This document shows, piece after piece, positions 1 through 7,917 of a stretch of DNA of 64,000 nt. Origin of the DNA: Dolichospermum flos-aquae CCAP 1403/13F. Its GTDB lineage: Bacteria; Cyanobacteriota; Cyanobacteriia; Cyanobacteriales; Nostocaceae. Each line of letters opens with the position of its first letter. The stretch's first letter is position 1. The notes below the pieces were generated by a model. It was not told where the DNA came from. It searched no databases and saw only the letters and a program-made list of their open reading frames with translations. The stretch lies in the NCBI RefSeq assembly GCF_012516395.1, contig NZ_CP051206.1, positions 744,001 through 808,000 on the forward strand. The letters are read 5' to 3'. A program made the translations under genes and the position numbers.

Positions 1-341
1 GTGAACAGTCAGTTGAGATTAGCGATTATGATGGTAGTGTTACTTATCACGGAAGAATTGATGCTTTAGTTTTAAATAACAACTTATGGATAGTTTTAGT
101 GGAAGCAAAGCGTTCTAGTTTTTCATTTTTAGTGGCAGTACCACAAGCTCTTACCTACATGACAGCAAGCCCAAATGGTGATAAACCAACTTATGGACTC
201 GTTACCAACGGCGATCATTTTATGTTTGTTAAGCTGCAACAATCTCAATACGATCTTTCTGATGATTTTTCACTTTTTAAGCGATCGAGTAATGAACTCT
301 ATCGCGTGCTGCAAATTCTCAAATCCTTCCAGAATCTATAA
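1..341 (+). CDS. Restriction-subunit-like PD-(D/E)XK protein, C-terminal part
   Basis: The frame is open from base 3 to the TAA at 339-341, so the gene enters from outside the window and its start is missing. The visible ~112 residues read EQSVEISDYDGSVTYHGRID, then a VEAK motif about 15 residues later. An aspartate in GRIDALV followed by E-x-K in LVEAK is the usual D...(E/D)xK nuclease core. Small proteins of this kind are annotated in cyanobacteria as type I restriction subunit R-like or PD-(D/E)XK proteins. They resemble the HsdR N-terminal nuclease domain without the helicase. It lies 57 bases upstream of the type IIG gene on the same strand, so the two may form one defence locus. A function in DNA cleavage is inferred from the motif; the family name is moderately secure. 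Confidence 0.6.
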   Translation, partial: EQSVEISDYDGSVTYHGRIDALVLNNNLWIVLVEAKRSSFSFLVAVPQALTYMTASPNGDKPTYGLVTNGDHFMFVKLQQSQYDLSDDFSLFKRSSNELYRVLQILKSFQNL

Positions 342-352
342 ATAATGAATTT

Positions 353-390
353 GATCACGGATTAAATGGATTACACAGATTGCACGGATT
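353..390. repeat. Short interspersed repeat (ATCACGGATTAAATGG type)
   Basis: An A/T-rich repeat containing ATCACGGATT, ATGGATTACAC and CACGGATT. Related copies occur at 5338-5357 (partial), 5560-5600 and, inverted, 5621-5660. The copies therefore bracket the restriction locus on both sides. Confidence 0.6.
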
Positions 391-398
391 AACTAATT

Positions 399-3300
399 AT
401 GGAGTTAACTATGAAACTAACTATTTTTAATGAAATGGATTTTTTACCCGCTTTAAAGACTTTTTTTAGTGGGCTAAATGTACCTATTAATTATATAGAT
501 GATAAGCCAACTTCGGCAAAGGAAATATTACAGAATACCTATAAGGATAATGATTCTTTTAGGTTAATTAATGATGTTTATTTTGTTGGGTTAGTTGATG
601 ATGCAGCTTTTAGTAAAAAGCAAGGTTTAGAGATTGATCAAATTAAATCAGATTATGATGGAATTTTGATTTTTGGGGTAACTTTAAGTAATCGTGATCA
701 TGGACAATTACCAACGCGGTCGCAATTAGCAGAAATATCACGGGCTTTTAATCGGGAGTTTTGTTATACTCCTGTAGTGATTATTTTTAAGTATGGCGAT
801 TATCTAGCATTTGCTAATACTGAAAGATTAAAATATAAGGATAATCGTGAAGGTGAAAAAGCGGGTAAAGTAACTTTATTAAGAGATATTGATATTCAAC
901 AACCACATTCAGGACATCAACGTATTTTAGCAGAGTTAGCAATTCCCAAAACAGGTAAAGATCGGGTAGATTCTTTTGCTAAATTATATCAATATTGGCA
1001 AAAGGTTCTTGATGTTAGTTTGCTAAATAAACAATTTTATCAGGAGGTTTCAGCCTGGTATTTTTACGCTTGTAAACAAGTGGTTTTTCCCAAAGATGCT
1101 AAGAATAATCAAGAAAGTTTAATTAGGTTAATTACCCGGTTAATGTTTGTTTGGTTTCTGAAAGAAAAAGGTTTAGTTCCTAATCAATTATTTAATCAAA
1201 TTGATATTCAATCTATTCTCAAAAGTGTAGAACCCCAGGAAAGTACCTATTACAAAGCCATTTTACAAAACTTGTTTTTTGCCACATTGAATACTGAAGG
1301 TAAACGCGAATTTATTAAAGAGAGTTCCGGCGGTCGTAATTCCCAGCACATGGTACATAATGTATTTCGCTACAAGGATTATTTTCAAGATCCTGATGGG
1401 GTAATTGATCGTTATTTTGCAGATATTCCCTTTTTAAATGGTGGTTTATTTGAATGTTTAGATGTTCCTGCACAAAAGGATAAACCTGACACAGCAAAAA
1501 GAATTGATGGGTTTAGTAATCATTCTTCTAATGTGTTATCTGTGCCAAATGAATTATTTTTTGGTGATTTTCAAGATGTGGATCTTAATGCCGATTTTGG
1601 TACAAGTCGCAAGAAATATCGAGTACGGGGTTTATTAGAAATATTTAAAAGCTATAAGTTTACTATTGCTGAAAATACGCCCTTTGAGGAAGATGTGGCG
1701 CTTGATCCTGAATTATTAGGACAAGTATTTGAGAATCTTTTAGCGGCTTATAATCCTGAGACACAAACAACAGCTAGAAAACAAACAGGTTCTTTTTATA
1801 CGCCCCGTGAGATTGTTAATTACATGGTGGATGAAAGTTTAATTGCTTATTTTAAGAGTTGTTTGCCCTCACCCCCAGCCCCTCTCCCTAGGGGAGAGGG
1901 GAGCAAGATTCTTACTCCCCCTTCTCCCCAGGGAGAAGGGGGCAGGGGGGATGAGGGCGATCGCATTACTGGTAAGTTACGGTTAATTCCTAAAACATTG
2001 TTGATCAGAGCAAGAGAGCTAAGGCAAACCCAAACCCCTGCGGAACAAGTGCTTTGGGAATGTTTACGCGATCGCCGTCTTTGTGATGCAAAATTTCGTC
2101 GTCAACACAATATTGGGCGATTTATTGCTGATTTTTACTGTCACAGTGCCAAATTAGTCATTGAACTAGACGGAAGTGTTCATAACTCACAAGTTGAGCA
2201 AGATCAAGAAAGAGATGCTTGGATGCGATCGCAGGGAATTACAGTTTTACGTTTTCGTAATCAGGAAGTTTTTGATGATTTAGAGAGAGTTTTACTGAGA
2301 ATTGCTGAGATTTTGCCCTCACCCCCAGCCCCTCTCCCTGGGGGAGAGGGGAGCAAGATGGGAGAGGGGAGCAAGACTCTTACCCCCCCTTCTCCCCAGG
2401 GAGAAGGGGGCAGGGGGGATGAGGCCAAACTTCGCCATTTACTTTCTTATACCGATGAGCCACACCAGTTTACAGAATCAGAAGTGGAGCGTTTAATTGA
2501 GTCCATTGATAATTGCAAAATTCTTGATCCTGCTTGTGGTTCGGGAGCTTTTCCGATGGGAATTTTGCAGAAAATGGTACATATTTTAGCAAAACTCGAT
2601 CCGCGTAATCTAAATTGGAAACAGAGACAAATTGATCGACTTAATCAATTAATTATTGATGCAGAAGATATTGAGGATGAAAAAACACGGACAGATACAT
2701 TAGCTAATCTGGAAGCACAAAAAGAGAATTTAGAACGGGCATTTGCGCGTAATGGTTTAGACTATGGACGCAAGTTATTTTTGATTCAAAATTGTATTTA
2801 TGGGGTAGATATTCAAGCCATTGCTGTGCAAATTGCTAAGTTAAGATTTTTTATCTCTTTGATTATTGATCAAGAAGAAGATCAAGATGAAACAAATCGA
2901 GGAATTTTACCTTTACCGAACTTAGAAACGAAATTTGTAGCCGCAAATTCATTAATTGGAGTTACCAAAGTACAACAATTATCAATTTTTGATACTCAAG
3001 AAATTCAAGCAAAACAAAGGCGATTGGAACGGTTACGACGGGATCATTTCTTTGCTAAAAGTTTGGAAACAAAGCGGAAGAAACGCCAGGAAGATGAGCG
3101 TTTATCTCAGGAAATTGGTGAGATTTTGCGGCGCAATAAGTCGCCAAATGTGGAATCGTTGCAATCATGGAAACCTTATGATCAAAATGCTTCCGCAGAC
3201 TTTTTTGATCCTGAGTGGATGTTTGGGATTAAAGACGGTTTTGATATTTGTATTGGTAATCCGCCTTATGTAAGACAAGAACAAATTAAAGAGTTAAAAC

Positions 3301-4700
3301 CTCTATTTAAGCAAAATTTTCAATGTTTTACAGGTGTTGCTGACTTGTTTGTTTATTTCTTTGAACGTGGTTATTATTTGTTAAAAACTGGCGGTGTATT
3401 GAGTTATATCTGCTCAAATAAATATTTTCGTTCGGGTTATGGCGAAAAGTTGCGCGATTTTCTTGGTAAAAATACAACCATTCAGCAGCTTATTGATTTT
3501 GGTGATACGGATGTTTTTACAGCTATTGCTTATCCCAGTATTATTTTATTTAGCAAGGAAAAAGCTAGTAAAGATGCACAGTTTAAAGCACTTTCTTGGC
3601 AACAAACAGAAGCATTAAATGAGTTTCCAACGGTGTTTAATGCTCAAAATTTCTTGATGCCACAATCTGCACTTAAAGCTGATGGTTGGAGGTTGGAAAA
3701 TACACAGGTTTTAGATTTATTAGCAAAGTTAAGAAATGCTGGTAAGCCTTTGGGTGAATATGTCAACGGTAAATTTTATTATGGGATTAAGACAGGTTTT
3801 AATGAGGCTTTTGTAATTGATCGAGAAACAAGAGATAAATTAATTGCTGAACATCCATCATCTGCGGAAGTAATTAAGCCTTTTTTACGAGGTCGTGATG
3901 TTAAAAGATGGTGTGTTGATTATCAAGATTTATATTTGATTTTCACAAAAAAAGGATTAAATATCGAAAAATATCCTGCAATTGAAAATCATCTTAGTCA
4001 ATACAAAGATAAACTTGAGATGAGGGCTGGAGATTATAAATGGTTTGAATTACAAGCTTCTCCTGCTGAAGTAAATCGTTTTGAATATAGAAAAATTGTT
4101 TATCCTGATATTGCATCTAGCTGTGAGTTTGCATTTGATAATAATTCTATTTTTCCTGACTGTACCCTCTTTTGTATTCCATCAGAATCAGAATATTTAT
4201 TAGGATTTCTTAATTCAAGTATTATTCAATTTTTTATTAGTCAAATTTGTCCTGCTATTCGAGGAAATTTTAGACGATTCAAATCTATCTATGTTTCTCA
4301 AATCCCCATCCCCACCGCCACCGCAGCAGAACAAAAAGCAATAGAAACCCTTGTAAGCTATGTTCTCCACCTCACCGCCGCCCTCAAAGACATTTCTAAT
4401 CATCCCACAACTTTAGATCAATCCGTCACCGATAAGCGTATGAATAGGTACTTCGAGGAAATCATTGATGCTCTAGTGATGGAGCTATATTTACCTGAAG
4501 AACTACACACACATGATAAATATTTCATGCGTTATATCTTATCAGAAAATCTACCCACCTTAGAAACAATTCCAGGCGACAAAATAGAAAAACTGCGGCA
4601 AATATTTGGTCAACTATTTGACAAGGAGCATCCAATACGGCATAACCTATTTTTACTAAATACCATTCCCGTTGTTCGTATCATTGAGGGTAAATTATGA
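399..4700 (+). CDS. Type IIG restriction enzyme/adenine methyltransferase (Eco57I-like) with in-frame DUF559 insertion
   Basis: Predicted single-chain restriction endonuclease and N6-adenine methyltransferase, 1433 residues. The SAM-binding motif I DPACGSGAF is at residues 710-718 and the catalytic motif IV NPPY at 954-957. Upstream lies the YTPREIVNYMVDESLIAY stretch typical of this family, and the C-terminal third fits a TaqI-like target-recognition domain. The N-terminal ~480 residues are expected to carry the nuclease and a helical connector. Between the YTPRE stretch and motif I, residues ~489-675 are foreign to the family: a DUF559 endonuclease-like domain (residues ~530-640) flanked by two copies of a Pro/Gly-rich segment beginning PSPPAPLP. 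The frame is intact throughout. The listed ATG is at 399; the ATG at 411 has a GGAG six bases upstream and may be the true start. The stop overlaps the next ORF as ATGA at 4697-4700. Whether the enzyme still works with the insertion is unknown. Confidence 0.85.
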   Translation: MELTMKLTIFNEMDFLPALKTFFSGLNVPINYIDDKPTSAKEILQNTYKDNDSFRLINDVYFVGLVDDAAFSKKQGLEIDQIKSDYDGILIFGVTLSNRDHGQLPTRSQLAEISRAFNREFCYTPVVIIFKYGDYLAFANTERLKYKDNREGEKAGKVTLLRDIDIQQPHSGHQRILAELAIPKTGKDRVDSFAKLYQYWQKVLDVSLLNKQFYQEVSAWYFYACKQVVFPKDAKNNQESLIRLITRLMFVWFLKEKGLVPNQLFNQIDIQSILKSVEPQESTYYKAILQNLFFATLNTEGKREFIKESSGGRNSQHMVHNVFRYKDYFQDPDGVIDRYFADIPFLNGGLFECLDVPAQKDKPDTAKRIDGFSNHSSNVLSVPNELFFGDFQDVDLNADFGTSRKKYRVRGLLEIFKSYKFTIAENTPFEEDVALDPELLGQVFENLLAAYNPETQTTARKQTGSFYTPREIVNYMVDESLIAYFKSCLPSPPAPLPRGEGSKILTPPSPQGEGGRGDEGDRITGKLRLIPKTLLIRARELRQTQTPAEQVLWECLRDRRLCDAKFRRQHNIGRFIADFYCHSAKLVIELDGSVHNSQVEQDQERDAWMRSQGITVLRFRNQEVFDDLERVLLRIAEILPSPPAPLPGGEGSKMGEGSKTLTPPSPQGEGGRGDEAKLRHLLSYTDEPHQFTESEVERLIESIDNCKILDPACGSGAFPMGILQKMVHILAKLDPRNLNWKQRQIDRLNQLIIDAEDIEDEKTRTDTLANLEAQKENLERAFARNGLDYGRKLFLIQNCIYGVDIQAIAVQIAKLRFFISLIIDQEEDQDETNRGILPLPNLETKFVAANSLIGVTKVQQLSIFDTQEIQAKQRRLERLRRDHFFAKSLETKRKKRQEDERLSQEIGEILRRNKSPNVESLQSWKPYDQNASADFFDPEWMFGIKDGFDICIGNPPYVRQEQIKELKPLFKQNFQCFTGVADLFVYFFERGYYLLKTGGVLSYICSNKYFRSGYGEKLRDFLGKNTTIQQLIDFGDTDVFTAIAYPSIILFSKEKASKDAQFKALSWQQTEALNEFPTVFNAQNFLMPQSALKADGWRLENTQVLDLLAKLRNAGKPLGEYVNGKFYYGIKTGFNEAFVIDRETRDKLIAEHPSSAEVIKPFLRGRDVKRWCVDYQDLYLIFTKKGLNIEKYPAIENHLSQYKDKLEMRAGDYKWFELQASPAEVNRFEYRKIVYPDIASSCEFAFDNNSIFPDCTLFCIPSESEYLLGFLNSSIIQFFISQICPAIRGNFRRFKSIYVSQIPIPTATAAEQKAIETLVSYVLHLTAALKDISNHPTTLDQSVTDKRMNRYFEEIIDALVMELYLPEELHTHDKYFMRYILSENLPTLETIPGDKIEKLRQIFGQLFDKEHPIRHNLFLLNTIPVVRIIEGKL
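1862..1956 (+). repeat. GC-rich direct repeat, left copy, inside the IIG gene
   Basis: This 95-bp repeat begins TTTGCCCTCACCCCCAGCCC and contains two inverted-repeat pairs: CCCCTCTCCCT with AGGGGAGAGGGG, and CCCCCTTCTCCCC with GGGAGAAGGGGG. It encodes PSPPAPLPRGEG followed by PPSPQGEGGRGDE. A same-direction copy lies at 2312-2424. The two enclose the DUF559 segment. Confidence 0.9.
1957..2311 (+). other. DUF559 (Vsr-like endonuclease) domain embedded in the IIG frame
   Basis: The segment between the two repeats encodes about 118 residues that match DUF559, a very-short-patch-repair-like endonuclease fold. Visible hallmarks are TPAEQVLWECLRDRRL, a KFRRQ-x4-GRFIADFYC stretch, VIELDGSVH, and RDAWMRSQGITVLRF before a terminal helix. 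The acidic residues of the fold (E of PAEQ, D of IADF, E and D of VIELDG) are all present, so the domain looks intact. It opens with a HIP1 octamer at 1957-1964. Removing the segment plus one repeat (1957-2424, 468 bp) would leave the host frame undisturbed, since 468 is divisible by three. Members of this family also exist as free-standing small proteins. Confidence 0.8.
2312..2424 (+). repeat. GC-rich direct repeat, right copy, inside the IIG gene
   Basis: A 113-bp copy of the repeat at 1862-1956, in the same orientation. The extra 18 bp are an internal duplication of GGGAGAGGGGAGCAAGA, which keeps the reading frame. Host protein sequence resumes at once afterwards with AKLRHLLSY. Confidence 0.9.
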
Positions 4701-5289
4701 GAATCAAAGAAATTAAAATTAAGAATTTTCGTGGTTTCAATAAAGTTCATCCGATTAATCTACATGAATAGAGTGGTTTGAAACTTTGTGTGAGCATTTT
4801 GTTGAACCAAACAAAGCCAAGTGGAAAGCTTTTGAATTTTACTGTGCTGATGATGCAGAATTAGAATTACCAATTTTTGCCGAGAGAGGAAAAGGTAGAG
4901 ATGAATATATCAAACGCGCTGAGGAGTATTATGCAGCGAACGATTACAAAGCCGCAGCCGTATATACTCGTAGTGCCTATGAAGCAATTTTAAAATTCTT
5001 TTGTGCTAAACATAATGTTCCTGTCCCCTATGTTTCTAAACCTAAAGACTTAAAGGCTGATCAATTATGGAATGCTGTGAAAAGCTATATATCAGGACAC
5101 CAAAAAGTAATAAATAAGAGAACTGGAGATAAAGAAGACTACCTAGATTCAAAAACAATAAGTCATGTTGAAAAAGCAAATCGAAGAATCCTAAACCCTC
5201 TTAGCCACTCTCGTCCTGTGCCAACATACCGCCGAGAAGTTCAGTATGCGATCGCAGTTGTTAAAAAGCTATATGATAGACTCCAGTGA
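4697..5289 (+). pseudogene. Broken AAA/ABC-type ATPase (N-terminal stub joined to C-terminal domain)
   Basis: An ATG at 4697 overlaps the stop of the IIG gene and starts MRIKEIKIKNFRGFNKVHPI, the classic first strand of a RecF/SMC-like AAA ATPase. After 24 codons the frame ends at TAG 4769-4771. A different frame, open from 4768 to the TGA at 5287, then encodes a C-terminal piece: WFETLCEHF, KWKAFEFYCADDAELELP, and a helical segment AANDYKAAAVYTRSAYEAI. Such a helical tail (HEPN-like in look) follows the ATPase domain in some defence-linked ATPases. Walker A, Walker B and signature motifs are all missing. The simplest reading is one large internal deletion of an ATPase gene translationally coupled to the restriction enzyme. 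The second half may still be expressed from the TTG at 4786; this is uncertain. Confidence 0.65.
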
Positions 5290-5337
5290 TTCATATACAG
5301 TGTATGGAAAAGATATCATGGATGCGATGCGATCGCC

Positions 5338-5357
5338 ACTTAATCCGTGATTCAGAT
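5338..5357. repeat. Partial copy of the ATCCGTGATTC repeat
   Basis: TTAATCCGTGATTCAG at this position matches the inverted copy near 5646-5660. It sits just before the surviving EVE-domain reading frame and probably marks the deletion point. Confidence 0.5.
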
Positions 5358-5390
5358 CGTTTATTAAAATATATAATAATATGGTTAAGC

Positions 5391-5552
5391 GTCACCTTTG
5401 AGCCAGTGCAAACCTTTGAGAAACCAGTAATATTAAGCCAGATCAAAGAAACTCCAGAATTAGCAAATATTGGCTTACTCAAACAGCCAAGACTCTCAGT
5501 AATGCCATTAACTAAAGCTGAGTTTGAGTTGATTATAAAATTAGCAAATTAA
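5391..5552 (+). pseudogene. EVE-domain protein, C-terminal stump
   Basis: From 5391 the frame reads VTFEPVQTFEKPVILSQIKE, then PELANIGLLKQPRLSVMPLT and KAEFELIIKLAN before the stop at 5550-5552. This is the C-terminal third of an EVE (PUA-like) domain, whose usual ending has a basic residue plus LSVMPVT and a final helix. EVE domains bind modified bases in nucleic acids and often sit in restriction islands. The N-terminal two thirds are absent; upstream sequence in the same frame (5286-5390) is unrelated and contains an interspersed repeat. No start codon suited to the fragment is visible, so it is a remnant. It strengthens the view that the 0-6 kb segment was once a modification-sensing defence locus. 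Confidence 0.6.
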
Positions 5553-5559
5553 AAAGTCT

Positions 5560-5660
5560 GAATCACGGATTATATGGATTACGCTGATTACACGGATTTT
5601 TTTGATTTGCTAAGATAACCAAAATCTGTGAAATCCTTTAATCTATAAAATCCGTGATTC
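5560..5660. repeat. Inverted pair of the ATCACGGATT repeat
   Basis: A direct-orientation copy (5560-5600, AATCACGGATTATATGG then GATTACACGG) faces an inverted copy (5621-5660, AATCTGTGAAATCC then AATCCGTGATTC). They can fold into an imperfect hairpin just after the EVE remnant. Confidence 0.6.
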
Positions 5661-5742
5661 TAACCTTGTTTTTAGCCATTCACTCATCACTCAGGCTTAC
5701 TCAGGAAAGACGATCGCTCTCATCATTAGTATAATCCCTTAT

Positions 5743-5925
5743 TCAAAACAGACTCAACTGCTTTCCCACATCACCTTGAGGCTCAACAACCGAAAGTAAC
5801 TCATCTCGTTTTTTAGCCATCAACTCCAAATAATACCCACTGGAATAAGCTTCAGAATTAGTGAACCCCTTAATTCCTTGATAAAACGTCACAACATCCC
5901 CACTCGTTGCGTATTTGGAGATGTC
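5743..5925 (-). pseudogene. C-terminal remnant of an unrecognised gene
   Basis: The minus-strand frame ends at 5743 with DVGKQLSLF and is open back to 6060, but its first ~45 codons are simply the repeat at 5968-6009 read through. Only the last ~60 residues look like real protein: ATSGDVVTFYQGIKGFTN followed by a charged helix MAKKRDELLSVVEPQ. The family is not recognised. A QLSLF ending is frequent in DNA modification enzymes, which would fit the neighbouring restriction genes, but this is weak evidence. It is best treated as a fragment left after repeat insertion. Confidence 0.3.
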
Positions 5926-5967
5926 TACTTTATCTGTATTTATCCTGTTTATCCTTTCATCTTTTTT

Positions 5968-6191
5968 GTCTGAATCAGGATGTCCAGGATTTAAGGATTT
6001 ACAGGATTTAATTACGATTATGTGCATCTTTATCCAGAATTGGTATAAGCTGAGAAACATTTAATTTGCATAATTAAAACAGGCAGGATGCCTGTTCCAC
6101 AAGAGTTTTAGTTGTGAGCAATATACAATCTAAATGTCCAACAGCTTATTCATCCTGTTCATCCTTTAATCCTGGGTATCCTGATTCTGAC
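5968..6191. repeat. Inverted repeat pair (TCCTGGATTTAAGGATT type)
   Basis: The arm at 5968-6009 (GTCTGAATCAGGATGTCC then ATTTAAGGATTTACAGG) is matched in inverse by 6151-6191 (CATCCTGTTCATCC then TATCCTGATTCTGAC). About 140 bp without coding sense lie between them, including GCAGGATGCCTG. This is an interspersed repeat cassette, with no gene in it. Confidence 0.6.
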
Positions 6192-6200
6192 ATTATTTAT

Positions 6201-7148
6201 TTAAGGCTTCTTAGGTTTTTGAGGTTTTTGAGATTTTGTTTTATTGTGGGCAATTAACTGTGGATATTGATCTTGCATTTCTAACAGTTCGGGAACAGTG
6301 ACAAATTCATAACCCTGTTTACGGAACTTGCTAATGATTTCAGGTAAGGCTGTGACAGTATGAGAGCGATTACCACCCCCATCGTGCATTAACACAATTC
6401 CACCAGGTTTAGCTTCCCTAAATATATTGTTAATTAATCTTGGTATACCAGGACGAGCATAGTCCATGGAATCAGCAGACCACATAATAATGGCATATTT
6501 ATTACTTTTGGCGTAAGCTGCCACCCCATTACTCATAATCCCTCCTGGTGGCCGGAACAGTCTGGTTTTCACCCCTGTAGTTTGATAAATGATGTCTCCT
6601 GTATTAGCAACTTCGTAAGCCGCTGCCTGGGCATTCATGTGATGATACCAATGATGCCAGGTATGGTTAGCGATAATATGACCTTCTGCAACTACCCGTT
6701 TTGTTAAGTCAGGATAAGTTTTGACATTTTGGCCAACAACAAAGAATGTGCCTTTGATCTTATTTTTTTTGAGAATATCTAATACTTTTGCCGTACTATT
6801 AGGCCAAGGGCCATCATCAAACGTTAAGGCAATAACTTTTTTTCCTGGAGGAAGTTTAGCTTCGCTAATCACAATCCCTTGGAAGTTAGATGGTACATCA
6901 GTAGCAAACCCTTTGGCTTGTGCTTCTTGTTGCCAACTGGTGAGCATTTCTGTTTTAAATTCCTCTAACCGCTGCTGAGTTTTGACATTAGCAGCAATAT
7001 CTTTATTTTTAACAATGACGTTTTGGTTTTGAGCATCAGAGATTTTCGCTTTGAATAGAATCATCAAAGCAATGCTTAAAGTACCAGTTAGTCCAATTAA
7101 TCCAATTAATATTCCCTGCGTTCCCAAAAATGACTTATTATTTTCCAC
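6201..7148 (-). CDS. Membrane-anchored polysaccharide deacetylase (NodB domain)
   Basis: Carbohydrate esterase family 4 enzyme expected to remove N-acetyl groups from chitin-like or peptidoglycan glycans outside the cell. All five NodB motifs are visible in order: TFDDGPWPN (catalytic base and metal Asp), NHTWHH (metal histidines), RLFRPPGG, MWSADSMDY and IVLMHDGGG. An N-terminal hydrophobic helix (about residues 15-35) anchors it, followed by a helical spacer. The frame could start at a TTG at 7175, but the GTG at 7146-7148 has AAGGAG seven bases upstream and is the better start, giving about 315 residues. The C-terminus is short and Lys/Pro-rich. It is transcribed away from the restriction locus and stands alone. 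Substrate is not predictable from the motifs. Confidence 0.88.
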   Translation of the reverse strand: MENNKSFLGTQGILIGLIGLTGTLSIALMILFKAKISDAQNQNVIVKNKDIAANVKTQQRLEEFKTEMLTSWQQEAQAKGFATDVPSNFQGIVISEAKLPPGKKVIALTFDDGPWPNSTAKVLDILKKNKIKGTFFVVGQNVKTYPDLTKRVVAEGHIIANHTWHHWYHHMNAQAAAYEVANTGDIIYQTTGVKTRLFRPPGGIMSNGVAAYAKSNKYAIIMWSADSMDYARPGIPRLINNIFREAKPGGIVLMHDGGGNRSHTVTALPEIISKFRKQGYEFVTVPELLEMQDQYPQLIAHNKTKSQKPQKPKKP

Positions 7149-7465
7149 AGTGTAACTCCTTGAAGGGGTGAGCAACCAATGATGGTAGTGATGGCTCTGA
7201 CGGTAGGTTATAACACATTTTTCTAAAAATTGAGGATGTATTTAGGTATTCACGTATATTGTGTTGCTTGGACGCATGATTTACTATTAAAGAAAAAGTT
7301 ATTTTTTCCTCAATGCCATGAGTAGTTAGATGATAATTAACTGAATATAGTTTCTCATTGGTGAATGATATTTGGTAGTTACGTTAGCTACTATTCTAGC
7401 CTTGAGCGGAGATATTTTTATCACCGATTGATAACTTTTCAATGTTAGTTTATTTTGTCTTGAGT

Positions 7466-7834
7466 TTATTTTTTCCAAACTACTAATATCACCCCAGTGA
7501 CAATCAAACCTAATCCAAAAACACGGGTTAAAAAAATAGGTTCTTTTAAAATAAAGTACCCCAGGAATACAGAAAATATATAACCAACTGATACGGCTGG
7601 TGCAGCAACACTCAGATTGACTCTGGTTAGTAGTAAGATATAGGCTACTGCACCAATACCATAACAGGTTAATCCTAATAAAAGTTCCGGGATGGTGATC
7701 ATGTTGAGAATGAGACTAATAATATTCCCTCCATGCACTTTACCTAATTTGATTGCTCCCATTTTTAAAGAAAATTGTCCTGCTACACTGATGAGGACGG
7801 AGATTAACAGTAAAATAAATTCTGGTATTGACAC
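7466..7834 (-). CDS. Small EamA/SMR-type membrane protein (ArnE/F-like)
   Basis: A 122-residue protein with four predicted membrane helices, the size and layout of small multidrug resistance or ArnE/ArnF-type flippase subunits. The last two helices (APAVSVGYIFSVFLGYFIL and VFGLGLIVTGVILVVW) carry the glycine and proline pattern of the EamA fold, with the KEP turn between them. A GTG at 7832-7834 is the start. It lies 83 bases downstream of a GT2 polyprenyl-phosphate glycosyltransferase on the same strand, and an ArnT-like transferase diverges from that gene. This trio resembles the arn logic: sugar loaded on a lipid carrier, flipped, then transferred outside. Flippase activity is inferred from context. 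Confidence 0.65.
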   Translation of the reverse strand: MSIPEFILLLISVLISVAGQFSLKMGAIKLGKVHGGNIISLILNMITIPELLLGLTCYGIGAVAYILLLTRVNLSVAAPAVSVGYIFSVFLGYFILKEPIFLTRVFGLGLIVTGVILVVWKK

Positions 7835-7917
7835 TGAATATTACCTTAACTTTATTGATTGAATATTATGCTTTGCTGCCATACCTTTGCCTCAAAATCA
7901 AACCAGATTTTTATATT

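Noticed and set aside
1862-2424. Possibility that the DUF559 insertion is an intein
   Set aside because: No intein splicing motifs (N-terminal Cys/Ser block A, His-Asn at the C-terminal junction) are seen at the borders.
2302-2496. Overlapping frame through the right GC-rich repeat that could encode a 64-residue protein
   Set aside because: It is the alternative frame of the repeat inside the IIG gene and carries no protein-like conservation.
5286-5390. N-terminal part of the ORF carrying the EVE remnant
   Set aside because: Not EVE-like, includes a dispersed repeat and is probably not translated as one protein.
47-6191. Prophage or plasmid backbone at the left end
   Set aside because: No integrase, structural, replication or partition gene is visible; only restriction-related genes and repeats.
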